A stretch of 64,000 nucleotides of DNA, from positions 124,001 to 188,000 of the forward strand of contig JAFEMH010000932.1 in assembly GCA_022495995.1 (NCBI GenBank), written 5' to 3'. Both the position numbers and the translations under genes were made by a program. Below are positions 47,824 to 60,168 of the stretch, piece by piece. This stretch comes from Adenophora triphylla var. japonica (Eukaryota > Streptophyta > Magnoliopsida > Asterales > Campanulaceae). How positions within the stretch are numbered: the first letter of the stretch is position 1; each line of letters opens with the position of its first letter. A model generated the notes under the pieces. It searched no databases, was not told where the DNA came from, and worked only from the letters and a program-made list of their open reading frames with translations.

Positions 47824-50687
47824 TGTGAGCACCCCAACCCGGGACCTAACGCGTGTCCCGAGCTTGAGAAGCTCAAACTAAGAAAACCCATCTTAGATTT
47901 TTAAAACATTTATTTGCCTTTACAAGAAAACAAATTCTAAATTTTCCATAAACAAAATCAAATGATAATATCTCCACATGGAGGAATTTAAACAAATACT
48001 TTAATAACCATACTTGATTAATTACATTGAAAATCCTAATTAACATTGTTTGACAAAAGAGTTTTCCTTCCAACTTGTAAAAGAGTAAAACTTAAATGTG
48101 ACTCCCGACAACCCACTCATATACCTATCCTGATAAGTCCCAAAAGCGAGAGTCCAAACTCTTTCCCTCAAATTTCACCGGTTCAGTCAATTGCCTCAAG
48201 ACAATCTAAAGCAGTAAAAGGGAAGGGGTGAGAATAAATCTCAATAAGCTATTATGAATGCATCAAGATGCCAAACAAGATGCAACACATAGCATGGTAG
48301 CACATAACATATTATGAAAGCGGTAAACACCTTACGTTACCTCATTTTACCTTTCCCGTCTGAACAATAAGTCGTACAACGTGGGAGTAAAACTCCTCTC
48401 TTTGGTGAACCGCCTCCGGCCACATTCACCGCTTATAGGACTCATACTCCGAGAGATCCATATAAGAAAATCGATACTAAATCGTAGTATCCAACAACAA
48501 TACCGCTAACCGTAAAGCTTTTGGCTTAATACGTAAGCATTCCCCTAATCACCAAATCGCAACTGCCTCGTAAGGCTTTTGGCTCAATACGCCGTTAGCA
48601 CACCCACTCTGCGGCCACGCAGGGGAACGGTCACAGTATAATGAACCTTCAATCACTTATAGAACAAATCAATAATTGATTGAATTCCATTATACCCCCG
48701 AATATCAACACGTTCAAGCACATAATAGATACTTGAAATAAATCCACAAAAAGGGATAATAATATAACAACATGGTAAAATATACTCATGCTAATCCATA
48801 CCATAGTGCAACAGTTCATTTAATACACTATGCATAATACCATTAACGAATATGAGTTCAAATAAGGTATCCACATAACCACATAATCCACACCGGGATG
48901 CAATATAATCAATATGCCAGATAATCCACAACTGGGATATAACATAACAATACCAAATAATCCACACTCGGAATGCAATACATTGATGTAACACATATAC
49001 ATTACTAACCAAAACACTAGTGTGATTATAGTCTCTACACTGTTCAACTAATCACCAAGGTATGGGAGCAAGTAAGACCAACCTAAACCGTAAACCATTC
49101 TCACAAAGTTACTACTCAACCTTGAATAATATTAATAAAGGTGCAAGACCTACTTCCCACAATTCCATTTTGACCAAATAAGACATCATGGCCTAGCGAA
49201 GGTATTCTACTTTAACTTAGGTTAAAAAGGATTAATTCATATCTGAAGTAGATTAATTACACTACTTTGAAAGGGTTAGGAATCATACTTAGTGGTTGTG
49301 GTTAAAATTCAGCAAGAAAGGAAATCGGTGAACTTCTGGTGACATGGGCGACCGCCCAAGTCACTATGGGCGACCGCCCAAACAAGGGTCAAAAGGGGTT
49401 GATATTTCTGTGCTGATGGGCGGCCGCTCAAGCCACCATGGGCGACCGCCCAAGAGGGAAAATCTGAAGTCCAAAGGCTGCATTGGTGGGCGGCCGCTCA
49501 AGCCCATATGGGCGACCGCCCAAGATTGAAAATCCTCAAAATCCTGTTGAACCAAAATCCCAAGCCAAGCTTCTTCAAAGTTGTGAACATAAAAGGTTTT
49601 ACTAACTTTCCTAACCTCATTATAAACCATTTAAACCCAAAGTAGTATTAATTTAGTACTCAAAATCCATGTCAACATTCCAAATAATTAAGACTGACCT
49701 AACCCTTTCACTTACTTAATTAATTCTCACATTTCACTACCACATTTCAAATTTAACCTTCTTAATCTAACTCAACCCACTTTCTTACATTCTTGATCAA
49801 CTTCCTTAACAACAACATTATTCCTTATCATTAACCAATTTATCAACTCCAAGAAGATTTCCAAGGTATCAAATAACCATTATAACAACAATAACACGAT
49901 TATTTCATGAGCATTTAAAGAAATGAAATATCATAATAATTCACTTCCTAACTCTAATACTTGGCCAAACCCACATTAAATCCTTACTCTTGAACCATAA
50001 ATTTTCCCAATTACTCTATACCACTCTTCTTTCAACTTAGATCACCAATTTACAACTTAAGATCAATTCCAACTCAATTATCATTATTCAAAATACCAAA
50101 AATCATCTTCTTTCAACAAGAGATTAATTAACACATAAAGTGGGCAATTATTAGAAAGAAGTCATAATAACTTACTTTAGAGATATGAGGTGAAACTATG
50201 ATTTCTCTAGCTTGATGCATTCCCCTTGCCTCTACGAACATGGAAGTACACCCGGATCTTCAAATGAAAGAGAATTGCATTTATTATAATTTTTGGAAGG
50301 AGGAACTTAGGAGAGAATTTCCATGGAGGAAGTATGAGTGAGGAGGTGAAGAAGATGATGGAAAAGGTATGAGAGGAGTATAAGAAGTATGGGGAGGAGT
50401 TGAAAATAATGAAAAGGGAGGAGGAAATCAAGGGGAGAGCATGGCCCCCCCCATTCCCAAAACTAAGGCTTTCCAAATTTTCCACATAAATAAATCTAAC
50501 TACCCACATTTTATTTATTTTGTTCATTTCTATTATTATACTTCTCCCAAGATGCTTTATTTAATTTCACAATCATCTCAACCTAATATAAGAAATCAAA
50601 TATATAAAATGAACACAAAATATAAATAATAATATTAAAAGAATTTAATATGATGCTAAAATAGTGCCTAGGGTTAGGGTCGTTACA
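47824..50687 (-). repeat. 3' LTR of the gag-only element
   Basis: 2864 bp, TG...CA ends on both strands. Contains a cluster of imperfect palindromes GGGCGACCGCCC / GGGCGGCCGCTC (49345-49525) and preserves the uninserted form of the site where the sister LTR carries a Helitron (around 50621-50632). Confidence 0.93.
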
Positions 50688-50702
50688 TTCACTCCCCCTT
50701 AA
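50688..50702 (-). other. Polypurine tract
   Basis: Minus-strand AAGGGGGAGTGAA lies directly upstream of the 3' LTR and primes plus-strand synthesis in LTR elements. Confidence 0.8.
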
Positions 50703-52278
50703 AGAAAATTCGTCCCGAATTTTAAAAGACTTACCTGGAGGATCAATAACAAAGGTTACTCTCCCAAGCATTTTGAATTACAACCTTCAAACAGTTTCCT
50801 AAATGTCATGATTCTTCTATACATTCTCACAATCCAAATATTCTAGAATTTACTCCCGAAATTGTAATTCTAATAACTCTTCAACGTTTTCCCCACATAT
50901 GTCAAATCCGCCTAAACATCATTAATTGAAGAACTCCATAAGTACGAAGGGTCATACAAATAAATTTTCCATATCACGTTTTATACAGTATCCCTTCAAT
51001 GCTTAAACCAAAACTGCTATTATACTCAACTCCGCTAAGATTAATAAAACCTTTCAAGTTGAAAAGAAATCTATCACTCCACACACCATCTATTCTTCAA
51101 GAGTTTGGATAGTCTTCTAATCTCTTCCTTTTAAGTAACTAAATCCTCCAACTCTTAGGATCGGTAACAAATTCCACAAGAGAGCTTCAAAAAGGTAAGG
51201 TTCTCACATAAAACAATTGCAGCCACTCTCGAGTAGAGGGTAAGAAAATTCTGGTTATCTAAGCCAACTTCCTCGAAGCATACGCTATTACTTTCCCAAT
51301 TCTCATAATATCACCATCTAATTCCCCTCTAATACGCACTTAAAATTTCACAAAGTCCTCCCATCCATTAAGCAATGTAAGAATCGGATCTATAGCCAAT
51401 CTATTCTCCATCTCTATCAATATAATTCATACTTATTACATCCTACACCATTTATACATCCTTTAGAATTAATTAAAGCAACGATCTTTCATTTTTCAAG
51501 AATTTCTTAAAATTTCCTTCAGTAGCACTTGCCAACCCAAAAGATCACGAACACAATCCTCGTAAGATCTAGGGGACATCCAAGCTTAAGACTTTAGAAC
51601 CCAAAATTTGGAATCCTCTCAAGCCAACTCACACTTGCTAAACTCTTCAAACAATGAATTCCCACTAAAGGCAAATAACACAACTCACAAATGATCCTCT
51701 CATAACTTTAAATAACCAAGAAGCTCATCAATCATAATTACCATAAAGCCGTCAAGATAAAGATTAAAATCCCGATTATCATACTTAGAATCAATACATG
51801 AGATACTCTGATGGAAACACATTTACCATCTACTCACAACTAGCACATAAACTCTTTGAAAAGACTTCTTATGCAAGTCTAACACCTACCAAATATCCTT
51901 CACACTTTTAACCAAAACTTTCTGTCTTTAATGCTTACATAACAAGAGTACCATATAAAGGTTTATCTATATCAAATACTAATGTAATCAAATTAGGTAT
52001 AGAAAAGGAGACTCACTTCTTATGATAGTCTACCAATGCACAACAACTACTTACCCATCTAGGTCAAGTATATCTCAAAATCATAAATTGGTAATCATAC
52101 CAAATCAGCTGGCAATACATCCTCAGCCCTAACCACATCACCACCGTGGCAAACCAAAGGAGATTCGAGGTATTCTCTCATAAAAGCAGAATCCTCTAAC
52201 AATAAAACAAATTCTCAAGTAATGTATGCCACATAGAAGCAACATGTGATGCTAAACATAAATGATATGAAACAGGAT
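50703..52278 (-). other. Non-coding internal region where pol would be expected
   Basis: About 1.6 kb with stops in all frames and no RT, protease or integrase motif that I can find. Either pol was deleted or this is a stable non-autonomous lineage with a replaced interior. Confidence 0.6.
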
Positions 52279-53448
52279 TTATAAAATGTGACCCCTAACT
52301 TCTGAGACAGGAAATATACCTCTAAGGATCGCTGAGGGATCTATCTCTCCTGGACCCGAAACACACACTCGATCACAGACCTTCTCTTTCGGTTCCCCTT
52401 CGTTATCCCTTTTGGTACTACCTCTTTGTCGTCCACCCGGCTTACCACTGCTTGCAGTTCGTCCCCGCTGAAACTTTGGACAATTTCTCCTAAAGTGTCC
52501 CATTTCTCCACACTTAATACACCTACCTTGCTTACTCCAACAATGATCTTCGGTATGCCCAATCTTCTTGCAAATTTTACAAATTATCCCATATTGTTTG
52601 TATATTGGCCTAGACGAAGAAGCTACAACAAGTTCCCCTCTCACACTTCCTGAAGTTAAAGCCCTTGGCTGTCCTCTAATGCTTTTGGATCCTTGTCCTA
52701 GATACTTTGGTTTATTTCTAATCCCACCTTCAGATTTTCCACTATTTTCCTCAATGCTATTCTCGATCTTATAAGCTCTATCTATGGCTGTCTGATAATT
52801 GGTGAAGCTATCAACCACTAATTTCTTCCTAAACTCAACCTTCAAACCTGTTACAAACCTAAGAACTCTTCTCACTTCATGCGATACCAAATGAGGGCAA
52901 CACCTAGCTAATTCCTCAAACCGGACTGAATACTGATTCACCGTCATGTTCCCTTGTTTTAGTCTTAAGAATTCAATCTCCTTCCTATCCCTTGTAACCA
53001 TTGTAATAAAATAATTCTCGAACTGTTGAGTAAAATTATCCCAAGTCTGGGGCGTATGATCCTGCTCCCAACTTCCCATCAAATTCTGCCACCACTGATC
53101 AGCTGGACCTTCAAGTTTGAAAACGGCATACTTAACTTTCTCTTCGTTGCGACTCTCCATAACTTCAAAGATTTTCTTCATTTTCTCTAACCATTTTTCT
53201 GCCTTTAACGGATCCGGATATCCATTAAAACTCGGTGGATTCATTTTCACAAACCTTTCCCATCCATCACTTTGACATCCCTCAGGTTGATTCGGAACTG
53301 ATCCTCTAGTCTCCATATTCTGTGCAAACATCCTGAATAATTTCATCATTTCTTCATTCTGAATTTCGCCTATACCCATATCTCCTTCATCTCCTAGAAC
53401 CTTTCGCTGATCATCATTGCTTCCGGCCATTAGAACGAACTCCTGCAT
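52279..53448 (-). CDS. Gag polyprotein of the gag-only element
   Basis: Intact 389-codon ORF. A retrotransposon gag (capsid) domain covers about residues 60-220: WERFVKMNPPSFNGYPDPLK, then WWQNLMGSWE, RLKQGNMTVNQYSVRFEELA and VLRFVTGLK. A basic region and two CCHC zinc knuckles follow, CKICKKIGHTEDHC and CIKCGEMGHFRRNC (about residues 290-325). The ATG lies about 70-80 nt after the primer-binding site. The open frame and absent pol suggest that Gag is kept while the other functions are supplied in trans. Confidence 0.88.
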   Translation of the reverse strand: MQEFVLMAGSNDDQRKVLGDEGDMGIGEIQNEEMMKLFRMFAQNMETRGSVPNQPEGCQSDGWERFVKMNPPSFNGYPDPLKAEKWLEKMKKIFEVMESRNEEKVKYAVFKLEGPADQWWQNLMGSWEQDHTPQTWDNFTQQFENYFITMVTRDRKEIEFLRLKQGNMTVNQYSVRFEELARCCPHLVSHEVRRVLRFVTGLKVEFRKKLVVDSFTNYQTAIDRAYKIENSIEENSGKSEGGIRNKPKYLGQGSKSIRGQPRALTSGSVRGELVVASSSRPIYKQYGIICKICKKIGHTEDHCWSKQGRCIKCGEMGHFRRNCPKFQRGRTASSGKPGGRQRGSTKRDNEGEPKEKVCDRVCVSGPGEIDPSAILRGIFPVSEVRGHIL

Positions 53449-53517
53449 TAAACACTCGGCGTCAATTACCGCACATTCCCTCTTAGTTTAGACATCTACC
53501 CTTGACCTCTAAACTAA

Positions 53518-53529
53518 GCTCTGATACCA
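53518..53529 (-). other. Primer-binding site (initiator tRNA-Met)
   Basis: Minus-strand TGGTATCAGAGC lies two bases downstream of the 5' LTR end. It is the common plant PBS complementary to the 3' end of initiator tRNA-Met. Confidence 0.92.
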
Positions 53530-56500
53530 ACTGTGAGCACCCCAACCCGGGACCTAACGCGTGTCCCGAGCTTGAGAAGCTCAAACTAAGAAAATCCATC
53601 TTAGATTTTTAAAACATTTATTTGCCTTTAAAAGAAAATAAATTCTAAATTTTCCATAAACAAAGTAAAATAATAATATCTCCACTTGGAGGAATTTAAA
53701 CAAATACTTTAATAACCATACTTGATTAATTACATTGAAAATCCTAATTAACATTGTTTGACAAAAGAGTTTTCCTTCCAACTTGTAAAAGAGTAAAACT
53801 TAAATGTGACTCCCGACAACCCACTCATATACCTATCCTGATAAGTTCCAAAAGCGAGAGTCCAAACTCTTTTCCCGGTCTCACTGGTTCAGGTCACATG
53901 TCTCAGCACAATCTAAAGCAGTAAAAGGGAAGGGGTGAGAATAAATCTCAATAAGCTATTATGAATGCAGCAAGATGCCAAACAAGATGCAACACATAGC
54001 ATGGTAGCACATAACACATTATGAAAGCGGTAAACACCTTACGTTACCTCATTTTACCTTTCCCGTCTGAACAATAAGTCGTACAACATGGGAGTAAAAC
54101 TCCTCTCTTTGGTGAACTGCCTCCAGCACATTCACCGCTTATAGGACTCATACTCCAGAGATCCATATAAGAAAATCAGATACTAAATCAGAGTATCCAA
54201 CAACAATACCGCTAATTGTAAAGCTTTTGGCTTAATACAGAAGCATTTCCCCTAATCACCAAATCGCAACGGTCTGTAAGGCTTTTGGCTCAATACAGTC
54301 GTTAGCACACCCACTCTGTGGCCACAGAGGGGAACGGTCACAGGTATAATGAACCTTCAATCACTTATAGAACAAATCAATAATTGATTGAATTCCATTA
54401 TACCCCCGAATATCAACACGTTCAAGCACATAATAGATACTTGAAATAAATCCACAAAAAGGGATAATAATATAACAACATGGTAAAATATACTCATGCT
54501 AATCCATACCATAGTGCAACAGTTCATTTAATACACTATGCATAATACCATTAACGAATATGAGTTCAAATAAGGTATCCACATAATCCACACCGGGATG
54601 CAATATAATCAATATGCCAGATAATCCACAACTGGGATATAACATAACAATACCAAATAATCCACACTCGGGATACAATACATTGATGTAACACATATAC
54701 ATTACTAACCAACACACTAGTGTGATTATAGTCTCTACACTGTTCAACTAATCACCAAGGTATGGGAGCAAGTAAGGCCAACCTAAACCGTAAACCATTC
54801 TCACAAAGTTACTACTCAACCTTGAATAATATTAATAAAGGTGCAAGACCTACTTCCCACAAATCCATTTTGACCAAATAAGACATCATGGCCTAGCCAA
54901 GGTATTCTACTTTAACTTAGGTTAAAAAGGATTAATTCATATCTGAAGTAGATTAGATTTCACTACTTTGAAAGGGTTAGGAATCATACTTAGTGGTTGT
55001 GGTTAAAATTCAGCAAGAAAGGAAACCGGTGAACTTCTGGTGACATGGGCGACCGCCCAAGTCACTATGGGCGACCGCCCAAACAAGGGTCAAAAGGGGT
55101 TGATATTTCTGTGCTGATGGGCGGCCGCTCAAGCCACCGTAGGGCGACCGCCAAGAGGGAAAATCTGAAGTCCAAAGGCTGCATTGGTGGGCGGCCGCTC
55201 AAGCCCATATGGGCGACCGCCCAAGATTGAAAATCCTCAAAATCCTGTTGAACCAAAATCCCAAGCCAAGCTTCTTCAAAGTTGTGAACATAAAATGTTT
55301 TACTAACTTTCCTAACCTCATTATAAACCATTTAAACCCAAAGTAGTATTAATTTAGTACTCAAAATCCATGTCAACATTCCAAATAATTAAGACTGACC
55401 TAACCCTTTCACTTACTTAATTAATTCTCACATTTCACTACCACATTTCAAATTTAACCTTCTTAATCTAACTCAACCCACTTTCTTATATTCTTGATCA
55501 ACTTCCTTAACAACAACATCATTCCTTATCATTAACCAATTTATCAACTCCAAGAAAATTTCTAAGGTATCAAATAACCATTATAACAACAATAACACAA
55601 TTATTTCATGAGCATTTAAAGAAAGGAAATATCATAATAATTCACTTCCTAACTCTAATACTTGGCCAAACCCACATTAAATCCTTACTCTTGAACCATA
55701 AATTTTCCCAATTATTCTATACCACTCTTCTTTCAACTTAGATCACCAATTTACAACTTAAGATCAATTCCAACTCAATTATCATTATTCAAAATACCAA
55801 AAATTATTTTCTTTCAACAAGAGATTAATTAACACATAAAGTGGGCAATTATTAGAAAGAAGTCATAATAACTTACTTTAGAGATATGAGGTGAAACTAT
55901 GATTTCTCTAGCTTGATGCATTCCCCTTGCCTCTACGAACATGGAAGTACACCCGGATCTTCAAATGGAAGAGAATTGCATTTATTATAATTTTTGGAAG
56001 GAGGAACTTAGGAGAAAATTTTCATGGAGAAAGTATGAGTGAGGAGGTGAAGAAGATGATGGAAAAGGTATAGGAGGAGTATAAGAAGTATGGGGAGGAG
56101 TTAAAAATAATGAAAAGGGAGGAGGAAATCAAGGGGAGAGCATGGCCCCCCCATTCCCAAAACTAAGGCTTTCCAAATTTTCCACATAAATAAATCTAAC
56201 TACCCACATTTTATTTATTTTGTCAATTTCTATTATTATACTTCTCCCAAGATGCTTTATTTAATTTCCCAATCATCTCAACCTAATATAAGAAATCAAA
56301 TATATAAAATGAACACAAAATATCTATAAATATATAATAACAAGATTTTGGTAAATTTTGAGGCTTTGAGGGGCATTTTCGTCTTTTCACTCCATGGCGA
56401 ATTTGCAATTAAAATGGGCAAAAGGCGACGTGGCAGCGTGTGATTGGCTAAAAATTAAATTTTTTTTTTTAACACAAAGGACAAGTGTCGGCCTACGGGG

Positions 56501-56989
56501 AAGGGGCATTTTAGACACTTCAGAGGCGCGTGGCACAAACTCACCGACAACGGCGCGTAATCACAGAATTTCCAGGTTTTTTTTTCCTTCGACACGTGGC
56601 AACTTCCAATTGGCTGTACGATTTTCGAAAAAATAAAAATTAACCCATTTCTTTGACCTCAATTATTATATATTAAATTTTTTTATTTTTTTTTTCTTTT
56701 TTCACCAAAATTCATGATTTTTTTTTTCTCTTTAAATAGAGACTTCTTTTATTTGATTTGGACAAAGAAAAAAAATCCTCTTTTTTAAATATAAATTTGA
56801 TAATTATCCTTAACTAATATTTCAATTTCTTTTTAGTGAAAATTAATTAAGTCTAAAGTAATATTTTTAATTATAAATGATAATAAAAAAACTCATTTTT
56901 AAATAGAGACTATTTTTATTTGATTTGGACACAAAAAAAAAACCATTTTTTTAAATATAACTTTCTTATAAATGATAATGATAATGATA

Positions 56990-58450
56990 ATATGGGGTAT
57001 AGGATAATGAGTTGGAAGGGGTAATATGGTTATTGAGTTTATTCGATACATCAAACAATTTATTTAATTTATTTATTAAAAAATTGAATCATAGTAAATA
57101 AAGTATTAAGAAAGACGAATATCGGGAAATATGGTCATCATTTTAAAAAAATTATATTATAATAAATTAATTTTTCACAAAAAAAAAATTTCACCAAAAT
57201 TTATAAAAAAAAATTCTCTGTAAGTAGAGACTATTTTTATTTTATTTGGACACATAAAAAAAACCATTTTTTTAAATATAACTTTCTTAATTATCCTCTG
57301 TTAATTTTTCTATATTTTTTTTTGTCAAAATTAATGAAGTGTCAAGTTTTTTTTTATTATAAATGATAATGATAATAATAATAATTTTACTAATTATAAA
57401 AATAAAGAATATAAAAGAAAATAAAATTGATGGGGTATAGGATTATGAGTTGGAAGGGGTAATATGGTTATTGAGTTTATTCGATACATCAAACATTTTA
57501 TTTAATTTATTTAAAAAAAATTGAAGCATAGTAAATAAAGTATTAATTACTTTTTTAAATGGTTTTTTTTATGTGTCCAAATCAAATAAAAATAGTCTCT
57601 ATTTAAAGAGAATTTTATTTTATGAATTTTGGTGAAATTTTTTTTTGTGAAAAAATTAATTTATTATAATCTAATATTTTAAAAATGATGATCATCTTTC
57701 CCGATATTCGTCATCATTTTTAAAAATGATGAATCATATTATATAAATTATGATGAATCTTAGTAAATAAAGTATTAAGAAAGACGAATATCGGGAAAGA
57801 TGGTCATCATTTTTAAAAAATTAGATTATAATAAATTAATTTTTTCACAAAAAAAAAATGTTCACCATCATTTATAAACAAAAATTCTCTTTAAATAGAG
57901 ACTATTTTTATTTGATTTGGACACATAAAAAAAACCATTTTTTTAAATATAACTTTCTTAATTATCCTTTGTTAAATTTTCGTTTTTAATTTTTCTATAT
58001 TTTTTGTCAAAATTAATGAAGTGTCAAGTTATTTTTTATTATAAATGATAATGATAATAATAATAATTTTACTAATTATAAAAATAAAGAATATAAAAGA
58101 AAATAAAATTGATGGGGTATAGGATAATGAGTTGGAAGGGGTAATATGGTTATTGAGTTTATTCGATACATCAAACATTTTCTTTAATTTATTTTTAAAA
58201 AATTGAATCATAGTAAATAAAGTATTAAGAAAGACGAATATCGGGAAAGATGATCATCATTTTTAAAAAATTAGATTATAATAAATTAATTTTTTCACAA
58301 AAAAAAATTTCACCAAAATTCATAAAATAAAATTCTCTTTAAATAGAGACTATTTTTATTTGATTTGGACACATAAAAAAAACCATTTTTTTATATATAA
58401 CTTTCGTAATTATCCTTTGTTAATTTTCCTTTTTAATTTTTCAATATTTT
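56990..58450. repeat. ~440-bp tandem repeats within the Helitron, one inverted segment
   Basis: The phrase 'ggggtataggataatgagtt' recurs at about 56995, 57433 (one variant) and 58115. 'aagacgaatatcgggaaa' recurs at about 57115, 57780 and 58228. Between copies, 57545-57720 is the reverse complement of the unit section seen at 57765-57935 ('tttaaatagagactattttt' region), giving a near-palindrome of about 170 bp per arm. Confidence 0.8.
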
Positions 58451-59426
58451 TTTTGTTAAAATATTGGAAAAGATGGCCATTATTTTTAAATTTTTGATTG
58501 AAGTGTATGTCAATATTATAATAAATAAAGATAGTGTAAATTAGTATTTTAATTATATATTTTTGTCTGAAAAGTGGCGCGTGCCATACACGCGCGTACA
58601 GAAGCGCGTCTATGAAGGTGAAATTTTTTTTTTTATTTAAATGGGACACTTGGTGTCCGTTCATTGGCCGATTGGATTCCCGATTTTTTTATTTGATTTC
58701 TTTAACATTTAAAAATAATAATACAAATTAATCGAAATTCAATTAAAATATAAATTTTGGAAATTAAAAATTGCAAATTAAGAATTAAAAATTACAAATT
58801 TAAAATTAATATTTAAAAATTAAAATTAAAATTAACATTTAAAAACAAAAGAGTTTTTTTTTTTTTTTATATTCAGGGAGTTTTGTTGTAACAATCAACT
58901 TCTTTGGGTTGTTTTTTTCCTCTTTAATATCCATCTTTTAAAAGTTCTTTTTGGTAAATGGCCTTAAGATTTATACAATTTTTACATTCAAAAAATTGTT
59001 AATTTATTTGTTTAATGACTAATTTATTATATTATATTTACATCTGATTAATGTCTCATTATTGTCTGTAAAAAATATATTTTAAATTGTACGATATATT
59101 GTATATTTTTAATTTCAAGGTGTTTGTATTATTGTATTCCTTTTATGCTTTGAATATTAATAAAATTCAAAGGTTAATATTTATTCATTGTTGACCTCCT
59201 TATAAATCGATACTATGTTATTTGTCGTTTTCGATTATATTTCACATTAAAAAAAGTTCACTATCACGATGATCTGAATATATTGATATGTAATGATGAT
59301 TCTTCTTCCTCTTTCGACAGTTACGCCGACAATGTTGTTTTTTAAAGCTGTGTTTCACATTTTATAAAAAAAATTCTCTCATTTAGTCATTTTATTTAAT
59401 TTCCGTCTTCTTACGGATCAATAACT

Positions 59427-59455
59427 CCCCATGCATCGCAGTAATGTAACACTGG
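59427..59455 (+). other. Degenerate second Helitron 3' terminus
   Basis: CCCCATGCATCGCAGTAATG followed by 'taacactgg' looks like a decayed CCCGTGCATCGCACGGGTG...CTAG end, 165 bp upstream of the active-looking terminus. The 59190-59480 segment around it is absent from the sister Helitron at 13332-13350. Confidence 0.5.
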
Positions 59456-59690
59456 AATTATTTTAGTGTCATTCAATATGATATTTGTATTGAGAATATA
59501 ATTTTCAAATAAATGTTTTACAATGTATACAAACATCTTTATTTATTTTTTTGTATTTATTTCGATTTCGATTAGTTATTCGTTAGTAACTGCCCGTGCA
59601 TCGCACGGGAGTCAAACTAGTTAATAATAATATTAAAAGAATTTAATATGATGCTAAAATAGTGCCTAGAGTTAGGGTCGTTACATGCTG

Positions 59691-60104
59691 CCTGTTTGAG
59701 GTTTGAGAGGGAGCCACCCTCTCTGATCTTATATCCGCCCTCTCAGCCTCCTCTATTGCCAATAGCTCGGCCAAAATCTGGGCTCGCTCCAATAACATTT
59801 CCTTCCTGCTCAATGGGTTGGATGAGGGACCTGCCCTATTTCCAACATTCACTTGAGCAGTTGGACGCTTAGGGAGAGGTGGAGCTCCTTGTTCCTCCAT
59901 GTGTCTTTCCCCCCTTCCCGTATCTGGCAATCCCCTACCATCAACAACACTGGTAGAGCGTGTTGCTCTACCATGAGGGCGATTTGGTGGGGGAGGAGGC
60001 AGATTTGCGTTTTCAGCATTGGTGTTGAAATCTGTGTTGGTGTTGGCATTCACCTCATTGAGTTCATCAGAAGCTTCTGTCACATGCCCGTCTGGGGTTA
60101 CCAT
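59691..60104 (-). pseudogene. gag N-terminus of the Tat element
   Basis: Starts MVTPDGHVTEASDELNEVNA, then a proline-rich stretch and a helical segment (KEMLLERAQILAELLAIEEA). The frame is cut at 59690 by the younger Gypsy element; the frame continues on the other side at 47823 after one copy of the target repeat is counted. Its ATG lies 64 nt after the LTR end. Confidence 0.75.
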
Positions 60105-60144
60105 TGTTGTAGGTTGATGAGGTCTTCGAGGTCAAGCTAAAGCA

Positions 60145-60168
60145 CGATTCCCGGCAATTGAACCAAAC
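60145..60168 (-). other. Leader with Tat/Athila-like primer-binding region
   Basis: Directly after the LTR, the minus strand reads TTTGGTTCAATTGCCGGGAA. This resembles the TGGCGCC..TTGCCGGGGA leader seen after Tat and Athila 5' LTRs. I do not assign the tRNA. Confidence 0.5.

Larger units (their letters stand above)
56323..59620 (+). mobile_element. Non-autonomous Helitron inside the 5' LTR
   Basis: 5' end TCTATAAATATATAATAAC; 3' hairpin CCCGTGC-ATC-GCACGGG (59593-59609) and CTAG (59617-59620). It lies between A and T: the other LTR reads 'aacacaaaatataaataata' through the site, and here the same sequence is split after 'aaaata'. No ORF. The left part and right part match the Helitron at 9885-13464, and a helicase relic persists at 59141-59175. 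This is a direct insertion with a known empty site. Confidence 0.93.
47824..59685 (-). mobile_element. Gag-only Ty3/Gypsy element (TR-GAG type) nested in Tat gag
   Basis: Flanked by TGCTG (47819-47823 and 59686-59690). LTRs of about 2.86 kb (47824-50687 and, split by a Helitron, 53532-59685) begin TGTAACGACC and end GGTGCTCACA on the minus strand. It has a tRNA-iMet type primer-binding site (53518-53529) and a purine-rich tract (50688-50702). The internal region is only 2.84 kb and codes for gag alone; protease, RT, RNase H and integrase are absent. It must have been mobilised by an autonomous relative. Confidence 0.92.
53532..59685 (-). repeat. 5' LTR of the gag-only element, split by a Helitron
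   Basis: Near-identical to 47824-50687 apart from the Helitron at 56323-59620. Without it the length is 2856 bp. Most differences from the sister LTR cluster at about 53870-53905 and 54110-54350, while long stretches elsewhere match almost base for base. Confidence 0.92.

Noticed and set aside
48046..50771. Short ORFs in the LTRs, such as 49364-49630 and its copy at 55065-55331
   Set aside because: They lie across palindromes and AT-rich LTR sequence, are present in both LTRs only because these are copies, and show no known domain.
59849..60140. Plus-strand ORF opposite the Tat gag N-terminus
   Set aside because: Shadow frame of the minus-strand gag; no domain.
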